From: Collinsella sp.
Lineage (GTDB): Bacteria > Actinomycetota > Coriobacteriia > Coriobacteriales > Coriobacteriaceae
DNA: 57,703 nt
Assembly: GCA_018368345.1 (NCBI GenBank)
Contig: JAGZEK010000014.1
Coordinates: 1-57,703, forward strand
Direction of reading: 5' to 3'
The position numbers and the translations under genes are program-made. Positions 22,102 to 29,546 of this stretch are shown here, piece by piece; within the stretch, counting starts at the first letter, position 1; each line of letters begins with the position of its first letter. Under the pieces are notes generated by a model. The model saw only the letters and a program-made list of their open reading frames with translations. It searched no databases and was not told where the DNA came from.

Positions 22102-23346
22102 TTACGCCCTCGCCCGCTTGCGCTCCCAGCGAGCCAACTTAATCGTCACCAGCGTAAGCGCCCAGGCCACAAGCGAGAACGCGGCACCAACCGCGCCAAC
22201 GTAGGCAATGCCAACGCTGCTCACCACGGCGCCGCCCACTGCGGTGCCAAACGAAATGCCGACGTTAAACGCCATAGGTTCTACCGAGCTCGCGAGTACC
22301 ATCGATTTGGGATGGCGGCTGCGCGCCACGTCCATAAAGTGCGTGATGCATGACACCGAGAACAGGTACATGAGCAGCGCTAGGCTAAAGACAAAGACCA
22401 GCGCGAGCGGCATGGTGTCGCCCACGACAAACAGCCCGAGTAACGCCGCAGCTTGCAGCACAAACGTCACAAGCAGCGCCTTCATGCCAAAGCGCGCGTC
22501 GATCCATCCGCCCAAGATGTTCGAGACCAGGCAGAACACGCCGTAGGCCATAAGCGTGGTGCTTGCCTGAACAGTGCCCATGCCCAGCACCTGCTCAAGA
22601 TAAGGCGTCACGTAGCCGTAGAACACATAGACCGATCCCACGCCAAACAAAAAGATGAGCATACCGGTGATGATGCTCGGTTCGCGTAGCAGACCCGCCT
22701 GCTCGCGGAAGGTAGCGGGTTCGTCGGTCTGTCCGGCGCGCGGCATAAACGCCACGAGCGCTCCGTAGATCAAAACGGCAAAGGTCAGCGTACCGTACAT
22801 GGCCACGTGCCAGTCGAGCGTGTCGGCCACAAACTTGCCAATCGAGGTCACAAAGACCATTGCCACGGAAAACGCGCCGTACACGACCGAGATGGCAAGC
22901 GAAGTTTGCTGCGGGGACAGCAGCTCGGGGATGTACGTCACGCCCACGGCGAGCAGTGCGCCCGAGACGGATCCCAGGACAATGCGCGAGATAAACAGTA
23001 CCTGGAAGTTGGGCGCCAACGCCATGACCAGATTGCCGAGCACAAAGATAATGCTGTAGCACACGAGCAGCTGGTAACGACGGAAGCGCCCCGTGCTGAG
23101 CGCAAGCACCGGCGTCGCGATGGCGTAGACCAGCGCGAACACGCTGATGAGCTGGCCCGCAGTGGCAAGTGATACGCCGAGTTCCGTCGCCAGGTCGCTT
23201 TCGATGCCGATGACCACGAACTCGGAGCAGCCGAGCGAGAATCCCAACAGCACGAGCAGCGCCAGGCAGAGCCTGGTGCGCGCGGGGGAGAGCGCGGCGG
23301 CGGTTGACTTACTTTTAGGCGTGGTTGCGGCGGTCAAGGTTGTCAC
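22102..23346 (-). CDS. MFS transporter (DHA1 family)
   Basis: A 414-residue inner-membrane carrier with twelve hydrophobic segments. The start is uncertain: GTG at 23346 or TTG at 23337, the latter with GGAG seven bases upstream. The long open frame further upstream runs into the opposite-strand gene and is unlikely to be coding. The loop pattern after TM2 (ALSTGRFRRYQLL) and GSVSGALLAVGVTYIPELL fit the AraJ/YdhP-type drug or sugar efflux branch. Before element insertion it lay directly upstream of the phosphatase gene, same strand. It is divergent from the LpdD-Nudix gene, about 150 bp apart, so it might export a product of that locus; that is inference. Confidence 0.82.
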   Translation of the reverse strand: MTTLTAATTPKSKSTAAALSPARTRLCLALLVLLGFSLGCSEFVVIGIESDLATELGVSLATAGQLISVFALVYAIATPVLALSTGRFRRYQLLVCYSIIFVLGNLVMALAPNFQVLFISRIVLGSVSGALLAVGVTYIPELLSPQQTSLAISVVYGAFSVAMVFVTSIGKFVADTLDWHVAMYGTLTFAVLIYGALVAFMPRAGQTDEPATFREQAGLLREPSIITGMLIFLFGVGSVYVFYGYVTPYLEQVLGMGTVQASTTLMAYGVFCLVSNILGGWIDARFGMKALLVTFVLQAAALLGLFVVGDTMPLALVFVFSLALLMYLFSVSCITHFMDVARSRHPKSMVLASSVEPMAFNVGISFGTAVGGAVVSSVGIAYVGAVGAAFSLVAWALTLVTIKLARWERKRARA

Positions 23347-23417
23347 TCCAATGTCGCATGAATAAGCAGGATTCAATCCCTGCAACTCTAACAGAATGTG
23401 TCGGGTGCCTGCCTCCT

Positions 23418-23458
23418 TTGTCGCAGGCTGCGCTTGCCTGTATAGTCGCAATACAGGC
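23418..23458 (+). promoter_or_regulatory. Promoter and palindrome of the LpdD-Nudix gene
   Basis: TTGTCG (23418-23423), 17 bp, TATAGT (23441-23446). The inverted repeat GCCTGTAT (23436-23443) and ATACAGGC (23451-23458) covers the -10 box and is a good operator candidate. Confidence 0.65.
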
Positions 23459-23498
23459 GAAGATGGTCTCAGGTACATTGCGGGCGACAGGAGATCCC

Positions 23499-24446
23499 AT
23501 GGGTATGCACACGACAAAGGTTGTAGTGGGCGAGGGCAAGTTTGCGCTCGAGGCCCAGTTGACGGTGACGCCGCGAGGCATGGCGGTGTACGCCTGCTCG
23601 CCGGAGTTTGCGCACCTGGGCGCCACGGCGCAGGCCATTCCTCGCCCCGAGCCCGGCCGTACGGCGACGGTGAGCATCCTGGCCGTTCCGTGCCATCGAG
23701 ACGAAATTCCGGCGCACGATATTGCGGCGGCGCTGGCCACGCGCTTTGGCGTGCCGGTAGTTGCAAGCACGGGTTTTCATGTGGAGAACGCGACCGCGGA
23801 CGACTTGCGGCGCATGCTCGATACCACCAAGGAACTCATCGCCGCGCTCGAGGAGGCCGCAGCCCGCATTCTGCGCGCCGGCTGGGATGAAGGCGGCGCA
23901 GGCGCCGAGGTCGTGGCGGTCGATGCCGCGACCGGCGAGGCGCTTGGCCCCGTCGACCGCATCGAGGCCCATACCGGCGAGGGAATCCTGCATCAGGCAT
24001 TTCTGACGCTTCTGGTCGAGGGCCAGGGCGAAGACGCGCGCCTGCTGCTCTGTCGTCGCAGTCCGCTCAAACGCCTGTGGGGCGGGGTGCTGGCCGATAG
24101 CTGTGCCGGCCATCCGCTCCCCGGGGAAGACGTCGCGGCCGCCACGGCACGTCGCATCAACGAAGAGCTTGGCATCACGCGCGAGCCCGATCAGCTCAAG
24201 CACCTCGGACACGTGGTGTACCGCGAGGACCACGGCGACGGCCGCTGCGAGTGCGAATGGTGCGAGGTCTACCTTGCCCATGTTGAGCCGGGCGAGCTGC
24301 ATATCAACCAAGAGGAGATCTCGGAAGTGCGCCGCGTGGCCCCGTTCGAGCTTAAAGGCTACCTGCAGGGTCACCCCGAGCAGCTGGCCCCCTGGCTCCG
24401 CGAGGCCCTCAGCGACCCATCCATCCGTACGGATCTCGCTATGTGA
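23499..24446 (+). CDS. LpdD-like prenylated-flavin chaperone domain fused to IPP-isomerase-like Nudix domain
   Basis: A 315-residue protein with AGGAG five bases before the ATG at 23499. Residues about 4-118 match the LpdD family, the small third component of gallate-type decarboxylases (HLGATAQAIPRP at 39-50, AVPCHRDEIPAHDIA, STGFHVENAT). A helical linker (to about 150) leads to a type I IDI-like Nudix domain at 152-290. Metal ligands of that fold are present: His158, His165, His205, Glu251 and Glu253. RRINEELGI (218-226) is the Nudix helix. The isomerase's catalytic Cys position, just before Gly-His-Pro, is Ala203, with Cys202 one residue earlier. The genes downstream encode UbiD and UbiX; UbiX consumes dimethylallyl (pyro)phosphate. 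I infer the Nudix half supplies that donor, by isomerisation or by DMAPP-to-DMAP hydrolysis, while the LpdD half serves the decarboxylase. Confidence 0.8.
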   Translation: MGMHTTKVVVGEGKFALEAQLTVTPRGMAVYACSPEFAHLGATAQAIPRPEPGRTATVSILAVPCHRDEIPAHDIAAALATRFGVPVVASTGFHVENATADDLRRMLDTTKELIAALEEAAARILRAGWDEGGAGAEVVAVDAATGEALGPVDRIEAHTGEGILHQAFLTLLVEGQGEDARLLLCRRSPLKRLWGGVLADSCAGHPLPGEDVAAATARRINEELGITREPDQLKHLGHVVYREDHGDGRCECEWCEVYLAHVEPGELHINQEEISEVRRVAPFELKGYLQGHPEQLAPWLREALSDPSIRTDLAM

Positions 24447-24541
24447 AACAAAAGACAGTCCCTTTGCCACATCCAAATCGTCACAACATTCGATGAAAAT
24501 CTCGAAATCGAGGAAAAGCGTCGAATGTTGTGACGGTTTTT
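24443..24541 (+). repeat. Intergenic repeat pair, copy 1 (acts as terminator)
   Basis: A degenerate copy of the GTGACAAAGGGAC palindrome is followed by CGTCACAACATTCGA (24479-24493) and its inverse TCGAATGTTGTGACG (24521-24535), with a small CTCG/CGAG hairpin inside and a T-run after. A near-identical unit follows the MerR gene at 29348-29463. Confidence 0.75.
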
Positions 24542-24606
24542 GCCCAGAGGATCGCTTCTCATCCAAAAATCCCGCTTGACTGTATTGCCACAACACAGCG
24601 CAACGT

Positions 24607-24637
24607 AAGGGGTGTCCGATAACGGGCGCCCCTTTTT
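24607..24637 (+). terminator. Terminator or attenuator before the DASS transporter
   Basis: AAGGGGTGTCC (24607-24617) pairs with GGGCGCCCCTT (24624-24634), then further T. It lies 54 bp before the transporter start, with no clear promoter in between, so it may attenuate read-through into the UbiD genes. Confidence 0.65.
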
Positions 24638-24690
24638 AAGTGGCAACGTGGCCGCGAATCCGGAGCGCCCCCAACAAGAAAGGTGGGGAG

Positions 24691-26148
24691 ATGGAAGCGG
24701 AAAAGAAGGCGTTTAAGATCACCAAGCGCGAAATTGGCTTTGTGCTGGGTATCGTTGTCTTTTTGCTGGTGAAGTTTCTTCCTTTGGCGGAGCTGAGCTC
24801 GACGGTCGAGCTCACGGTCGGCGCTCAGACCTGTCTGGCACTGACGCTCGCCACGGTGGTGTTCTGGGCATGTGGCGTGGCGCAGCCGGGCTTTGTGGGC
24901 CTGCTCTACTGCGCGCTGCTCGTTCTGTTCAAGGTGTGCGTGGACGACACGGGCGCCGCGAGCATCTCGGCGACAGTCGCCTCCACGTTTAGCTCGTGGA
25001 CCAAAGCCACCATGTGGCTCGTCATTGGTGCCTACCTCATCGCCAGCGCGGTCAAGGAGTCGGGCCTGGGCGAGCGCATCGCCTATGCGTTTATGCTCAA
25101 GTTCGTGCGCGACGCCAAGTCGCTCATCATCTCGATCTTCGCTCTCACCTTTGTGCTGTCGCTGCTGATCCCGCATCCGTTCCCCCGCGCCTTCCTCATC
25201 CTCGCCGTCGTCTCGGTCATCGCCGAGTCCGCCGGCTACGGTGACGACGACAAGGGTAAGCTCGGCTTCCTCGTGTTTGCCGCTGCTGCCCCGGGCTCCA
25301 TGTTCTTCCTGACGGGCGACTCCACACTCAACCCGCTCGTTGCGCAGTACAGCGCCGAGGCCGGCGGCATGAGCCCGTCCTTTGTCGACTGGTTCCTGTA
25401 CATGAGCGTGCCTATGCTGGTCGCGCTGCTGTGCACCCTGTTCTTGGGCCTCTTCCTCTTTAAGCCCAGCAAGGAGCTCGTCTACGATCGCGAGCAGATC
25501 GTGGCCAAGCAGGCCGCGCTCGGCAAGCTCTCCGTCAAGGAGATCCGCACCATCGTGTGGCTTGTCATCGCCATCGCGCTGTGGCTCACCGTCTCGGGCG
25601 ACTATATCGGCTGGGTCACCCTGGCCATTGGCGTCGCACTCGCCATGCCCATCATCGGCGAGGTCCTCACTCCTGCCAGCTGGAACGCTGTCGACATCAA
25701 GTCCCTCATGTTCCTGACGGCCGCCATGGCCGTGGGTTCCGTGGGCGGCGCCACCGGCATGAACGCCTGGATCGCCGACGTCGTGCTTCCCAGCTCCGTG
25801 CCCGAGAACATCTTCCTGTTCGCCCTGCTTGTCGCCGCGCTTTCCATGATCATCCACATGTTCATGGGCTCGGTCATGGCCGTGCTCGGCGTGTGCGTGC
25901 CGGCGTTCATCAGCTTTGCGGCCGGCTCCAGCGTGAGCCCGCTCGCCGTGGCGCTCATCGTCTTCACGTCCATCAACATCCACTACATCCTGCCGTTCCA
26001 TAACCTGCCGATCCTTATCGGCGAGGGCAAGGACGCTGGCGGCTACACCTCCAAAGAGGCTATGCGCATGGGCATTCCCCTCACTGCGGTCGTCTTTATC
26101 GTCGTGCTGGTCGAGGCCGCCTGGTTCCACCTCTTTGGCCTGATGTAA
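24691..26148 (+). CDS. DASS/SLC13-type anion symporter
   Basis: A 485-residue membrane protein with about twelve hydrophobic segments and a GGTGGGGAG ribosome-binding site. The sequence order fits the divalent-anion:sodium symporter family: FSSWTKATMWLVIGAYLIA in the first half, FLTGDSTLNPL as a re-entrant loop with Asn-Pro, and VFTSINIHYILPFHNLPIL as the second repeat's loop. Members carry di- and tricarboxylates or related anions. Its place directly before a UbiD decarboxylase suggests it imports that enzyme's carboxylate substrate or exchanges it for the product; the substrate cannot be read from sequence. Confidence 0.85.
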   Translation: MEAEKKAFKITKREIGFVLGIVVFLLVKFLPLAELSSTVELTVGAQTCLALTLATVVFWACGVAQPGFVGLLYCALLVLFKVCVDDTGAASISATVASTFSSWTKATMWLVIGAYLIASAVKESGLGERIAYAFMLKFVRDAKSLIISIFALTFVLSLLIPHPFPRAFLILAVVSVIAESAGYGDDDKGKLGFLVFAAAAPGSMFFLTGDSTLNPLVAQYSAEAGGMSPSFVDWFLYMSVPMLVALLCTLFLGLFLFKPSKELVYDREQIVAKQAALGKLSVKEIRTIVWLVIAIALWLTVSGDYIGWVTLAIGVALAMPIIGEVLTPASWNAVDIKSLMFLTAAMAVGSVGGATGMNAWIADVVLPSSVPENIFLFALLVAALSMIIHMFMGSVMAVLGVCVPAFISFAAGSSVSPLAVALIVFTSINIHYILPFHNLPILIGEGKDAGGYTSKEAMRMGIPLTAVVFIVVLVEAAWFHLFGLM

Positions 26149-26250
26149 GCAGTCGAGTGCTTGGCTGTAATTAGCCGAGTGCTTGAACTGCGAGTGCCCG
26201 AGCGCCCCATCTATGAGCGCTGCGGCCCCATTACGTTACCAAGCCGGCGG

Positions 26251-26274
26251 CACTCCCGCCGCCGGACACTCTCC
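26251..26274 (+). promoter_or_regulatory. GC-rich hairpin ahead of ubiD
   Basis: CCGGCGG, 8 bases, CCGCCGG in the 141-bp gap before the decarboxylase start. No T-run follows; it may be a processing or stability hairpin. Confidence 0.5.
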
Positions 26275-26289
26275 CGAAAGGAGCACGCT

Positions 26290-27777
26290 ATGTCCACTAC
26301 CGATGCTTCCCAGATCCACGACCTGCGCTCCGCGCTCGACTTTTTGCGCGAGATGCCGGGCCAGCTGCTCGAGACCGACACTCAGGTCGATCCCGATGCC
26401 GAGGTCTCGGGCGTCTACCGTCACGTCGGCGCCGGCGGCACCGTTATGCGCCCGACCAAAGAGGGTCCGGCGATGGTCTTCAACAACGTCAAGGGCTTTG
26501 ACGATGCCAAGGTCTGCATCGGCATGCTTGCCAGCCGCAAGCGCGTTGCCGCCCTGCTCGACCTGGACGAGGAGCACCTGGGCCTCGAGATCGGCAAGCG
26601 CTTCGAGAACCTGATCGCGCCCGAGCAGATCGCCGAGGGTGCGCACGTCGACTGCCAAGAGGTCGTGTACAAGGCGACCGACGAGGGCTTTGACCTGCGC
26701 AAGATCGTTCCCGCTCCTACCAACACGCCCGTCGACGGCGGCCCCTACATCACCATGGGCCTCGCCTACGGCACGAGCCCCGACGGCTCCCAGTCCGACG
26801 TGACCATCCACCGCTTCTCCTGCGTCGACAAGGATAAGCTTGCCATGTGGATTACCCCCGGCAGCCGTCACCTGGGCGCGTTCTTTGACGAGTACTGCCA
26901 GCGCGGCGAAGACATGCCCATCTCCATCTCCATCGGTTTGGACCCCGCCGTGTACATGTGCTGCGGTTTTGAGGCTCCCACCACACCGCTCGGCTTCAAC
27001 GAGCTGCAAATTGCCGGCGCCCTGCGCGGCCACGCTGTCGAGCTTGCCGACTGCGTCACCGTTCCGCAGAAGTGCATCGCCAATGCCGAGTACGTGCTCG
27101 AGGGCTACCTCATGCACGACGAGACCATCAACGAGGACGTCAACGGCCACGGCTACGCCATGCCCGAGTTCCCCGGCTACACCGGCGGCGCCAAGGTCTG
27201 CCCGGTGATCAAGATCACCGCCGTCACCACGCGTGTCAACCCCATTATGGAGAGCTGCATCGGCCCTTCGCACGAGCACGTGTCCATGGCCGGTATCCCC
27301 ACCGAGGCTTCCATCTACAAGATGGTCGAGACCGCTATCCCGGGCCGCCTGCTCAACGTCCACGCTGCACCCTGCGGCGGCGGCAAGTTCGTTGCCATCA
27401 TGCAGTTTAAGAAGTCGAGCAAAAATGACGAGGGCCGTCAGCGCAACGCCGCCATGCTCGCCTTCTCGGCATTCTCCGAGCTCAAGCATGTGGTCTTGGT
27501 TGACGAGGATGTCGACATCTTTGATATGAGCGACGTGATGTGGGCCATGACCACGCGCTTCCAGGCCGACGTCGACCTCATCACCATCCCCGGCTGCCAC
27601 TGCCACGTGCTCGACCCGTCCAACGACCCCGCGTTCGACCCCACGATTCGCGAGCACGGCATCGCCTGCAAGGCCATCTTCGACTGCACGGTTCCGTTCG
27701 ACCTCAAGAAGAATTTCATTCGCTCGCAGTTCATGGAGATCGACAAGGACAAGTGGGCCAAGGAGATTGCTTTCTAG
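26290..27777 (+). CDS. UbiD-family decarboxylase (LpdC-like), prenylated-FMN dependent
   Basis: A 495-residue enzyme with GAAAGGAG before the ATG at 26290. Length and sequence fit the UbiD family, closer to the LpdC/hydroxyarylic acid decarboxylase branch than to E. coli UbiD: VDGGPYITMGLAYG, MSISIGLDPAVYMCCGFEAPTTPLGFNE-like central region, TAVTTRVNPIMESCIGPSHEH, and an ISxDxDV-like VLVDEDVDIFDMSDVMWAMTTRF. The family catalyses reversible decarboxylation of (hetero)aromatic or alpha,beta-unsaturated acids using prenylated FMN made by UbiX. UbiX is encoded 33 bp downstream, and an LpdD domain and a transporter upstream, so all parts of an LpdBCD-type system are together. Substrate unknown. 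Confidence 0.88.
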   Translation: MSTTDASQIHDLRSALDFLREMPGQLLETDTQVDPDAEVSGVYRHVGAGGTVMRPTKEGPAMVFNNVKGFDDAKVCIGMLASRKRVAALLDLDEEHLGLEIGKRFENLIAPEQIAEGAHVDCQEVVYKATDEGFDLRKIVPAPTNTPVDGGPYITMGLAYGTSPDGSQSDVTIHRFSCVDKDKLAMWITPGSRHLGAFFDEYCQRGEDMPISISIGLDPAVYMCCGFEAPTTPLGFNELQIAGALRGHAVELADCVTVPQKCIANAEYVLEGYLMHDETINEDVNGHGYAMPEFPGYTGGAKVCPVIKITAVTTRVNPIMESCIGPSHEHVSMAGIPTEASIYKMVETAIPGRLLNVHAAPCGGGKFVAIMQFKKSSKNDEGRQRNAAMLAFSAFSELKHVVLVDEDVDIFDMSDVMWAMTTRFQADVDLITIPGCHCHVLDPSNDPAFDPTIREHGIACKAIFDCTVPFDLKKNFIRSQFMEIDKDKWAKEIAF

Positions 27778-27810
27778 TAAGTAGCCCTACCAAGTAGTTA
27801 AGGAGTTGTC

Positions 27811-28404
27811 ATGCCTGAGTCTTCTGTCCGTCCCCGTCGCATCGTCGTTGGCGTTTCGGGCGCCAGCGGTGCCGCGCTGGGCCTTGAGTGCCTCAAATGC
27901 CTGCGCCAGGCCGGCGCCGAGTCGGCGCTTGTCGTCACGCGCGGGGGAGAGATCACCATCGAGCAGGAGCTCGGCATGACGCTCGACGAGTTTGTCGCGC
28001 ACGCCGATGTGGTCTACGACAACAAGAACATCGGCGCCGCCATCGCAAGCGGCACCTATCCGGTCGACGGTATGATCGTGGCCCCCTGCTCCATGAAGAC
28101 GCTCGCCGGCATTGCGAGCGGCTACAGCGAAAACCTGTTGTTGCGCGCGGCCGACGTGCAGATGAAAGAGCAGCGCCGCCTGGTGCTCATGGTGCGCGAG
28201 ACGCCCTTCAGCGCCATTCACGTCGACAACATGGCGCGCCTGGCGCGCGTACCGGGCGTCATGCTCATGCCGCCCATGCTCACGTTTTACAACGGCCCCG
28301 CCACGCTCGACGACGCGGTGCATCACATCGCCGCCAAGGCGCTAGAGGCCGTCGGCGTGTCATGCGCAAACTATAAGCGCTGGTCATGGGCGTCTTTAGG
28401 GTAG
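27811..28404 (+). CDS. UbiX flavin prenyltransferase (LpdB-like)
   Basis: A 197-residue enzyme that joins a dimethylallyl group to reduced FMN to give the prenylated FMN cofactor used by UbiD. Motifs: GVSGASGAALG for flavin phosphate near residue 14, VAPCSMKTLAGIASGYSENLLLRAADV at about 91-117 (positions only partly quoted: APCSMKTLAGIASG), and RETPFS for the prenyl phosphate site. AAGGAG lies seven bases upstream. A short Lys/Arg/Trp tail follows the domain. Confidence 0.92.
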   Translation: MPESSVRPRRIVVGVSGASGAALGLECLKCLRQAGAESALVVTRGGEITIEQELGMTLDEFVAHADVVYDNKNIGAAIASGTYPVDGMIVAPCSMKTLAGIASGYSENLLLRAADVQMKEQRRLVLMVRETPFSAIHVDNMARLARVPGVMLMPPMLTFYNGPATLDDAVHHIAAKALEAVGVSCANYKRWSWASLG

Positions 28405-28421
28405 GATACGAGTAGTGTTTG

Positions 28422-28451
28422 AGCCCGCTGCCCCTGTGGGCGGCGGGCTTT
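28422..28451 (+). terminator. Terminator after ubiX
   Basis: GCCCGCTGCCC and GGGCGGCGGGC form a near-perfect stem with loop CTGT, then TTTG. The MerR gene begins 31 bp later and may be read by partial read-through. Confidence 0.75.
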
Positions 28452-28481
28452 GTGCGCAAAAGGGATGTGTCGGGAGGACCT

Positions 28482-29351
28482 ATGCAGACGGGCATGTATG
28501 CGATTAGCGAGATGGCGAGCTTGTTTAACGTTTCGCGCCAAACGCTCATCTACTACGACAAGATCGGTCTGTTTAAACCCGCCGTGGTTAACGAAAAGGG
28601 CTACCGTTTCTATTCGCCCACGCAGATCCCGCTCATGCGTCTGATCTGCATGCTACGTGACCTAGGGCTCGAACTCGATGAGATCGACCGCCTAGCCTCG
28701 ACGTTCGACATTAGCGAGATGACCGATCACCTGCGCTCGCGGGTGCAAACGCTCGATGAACAGATCGCCGGCCTCAAAGCCGAGCGCGCGAGCGTGCAGG
28801 AGCGCCTGAGCTTTTACGACGAGGCGGTTTACTGGCGCGAGCGCGAGGGCAGGCCGGAGCTCAAGCAGTTTGAGCGTCGCTACGTGGTCTTTGAGGAGTT
28901 TCCAGGCGATATCGAGCGCGGCCGCTCGATGCTTCACCCCACGCTCATGCGGGCCATCCTGCGCATGCGTGCGTTGACGGGCACGCGCCCTATGCGCGGC
29001 TGGGGTGCCATGCTGCGTCGTGAGGCGCTGCATTCCGACGACCCTATCGCCGGCGCGGGCTCCTTTGCCGTGCTGCCGCGCGGTGCCGAGGAACTGCTGC
29101 CGAGCGATCCCGCCGAGCTGGCAGAGATCGGCATCGAAGTGCTGCCCGAGGGCACATACCTGTGCATGAGCCGCTGGGGTATGCCGTACGAGCCCGAGGG
29201 CATCCGCGCCATCGTTGCCTGCATGGACGAGCACGCGCTCCAGCCCGTTGGCAACGCTTTCGACTTTTGCTACCTCGATACCACGAGCTACGACGAGTCC
29301 CACCAAGAGGACTTTTGCTGCATCCAAATCCCTGTTACCCTCCAGATGTGA
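28482..29351 (+). CDS. MerR-family regulator with GyrI-like ligand-binding domain
   Basis: A 289-residue protein; the ATG at 28482 has GGGAGG six bases upstream. Residues 1-70 are a MerR HTH (YAISEMASLFNVSRQTLIYYDKIGL), 75-110 a dimerising coiled coil, and about 118-289 a GyrI-like effector-binding domain as in BmrR (RRYVVFEEFPGD, EVLPEGTYLCMSRWGMPYE). Such proteins turn genes on when they bind aromatic or cationic ligands. Its place at the end of the UbiD locus makes it the likely regulator of the locus; the palindrome at 23436 is a candidate site. Confidence 0.85.
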   Translation: MQTGMYAISEMASLFNVSRQTLIYYDKIGLFKPAVVNEKGYRFYSPTQIPLMRLICMLRDLGLELDEIDRLASTFDISEMTDHLRSRVQTLDEQIAGLKAERASVQERLSFYDEAVYWREREGRPELKQFERRYVVFEEFPGDIERGRSMLHPTLMRAILRMRALTGTRPMRGWGAMLRREALHSDDPIAGAGSFAVLPRGAEELLPSDPAELAEIGIEVLPEGTYLCMSRWGMPYEPEGIRAIVACMDEHALQPVGNAFDFCYLDTTSYDESHQEDFCCIQIPVTLQM

Positions 29352-29374
29352 CAAAGGGACAGTCCCTTTGTCAC
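29348..29374. repeat. Perfect GTGACAAAGGGAC palindrome
   Basis: GTGACAAAGGGAC, A, GTCCCTTTGTCAC; it overlaps the MerR stop codon. Weaker relatives occur at 24443, 36037 and inside the mobile element near 12109. Confidence 0.8.
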
Positions 29375-29400
29375 ATTCGTGGTGTGGCTGCTGCCCAAAC

Positions 29401-29463
29401 CGTCACAACATTTGATGAAAATCTCGAAAACGAGGAAAAGCGTCGAATGTTGTGACGCTTTTC
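29401..29463 (+). repeat. Intergenic repeat pair, copy 2 (acts as terminator)
   Basis: CGTCACAACATTTGA (29401-29415) and TCGAATGTTGTGACG (29443-29457) with an inner CTCG/CGAG hairpin and a T-rich tail. It differs from copy 1 at 24479 by only a few bases, although the two flank different genes of the same locus. Confidence 0.78.
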
Positions 29464-29546
29464 CTGTCTGTGCCGGCGAGCTCCCGTGCCATTTGGGGGT
29501 ATAAGGCTGGCAAGTGTTTATTTGCGAGGCTTAAGGGGCGCCCCGT

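Noticed and set aside
23347..23766. N-terminal extension of the MFS transporter in the long minus-strand frame
   Set aside because: Pro/Arg-rich, overlaps the promoter and 5' part of the opposite-strand LpdD-Nudix gene, and precedes a start consistent with MFS topology.
26236..27657. 473-codon minus-strand frame opposite ubiD (similar ones lie opposite atpA, atpD, murA and pepT)
   Set aside because: Same antisense artefact of high GC3; the sense frames carry complete family motifs.
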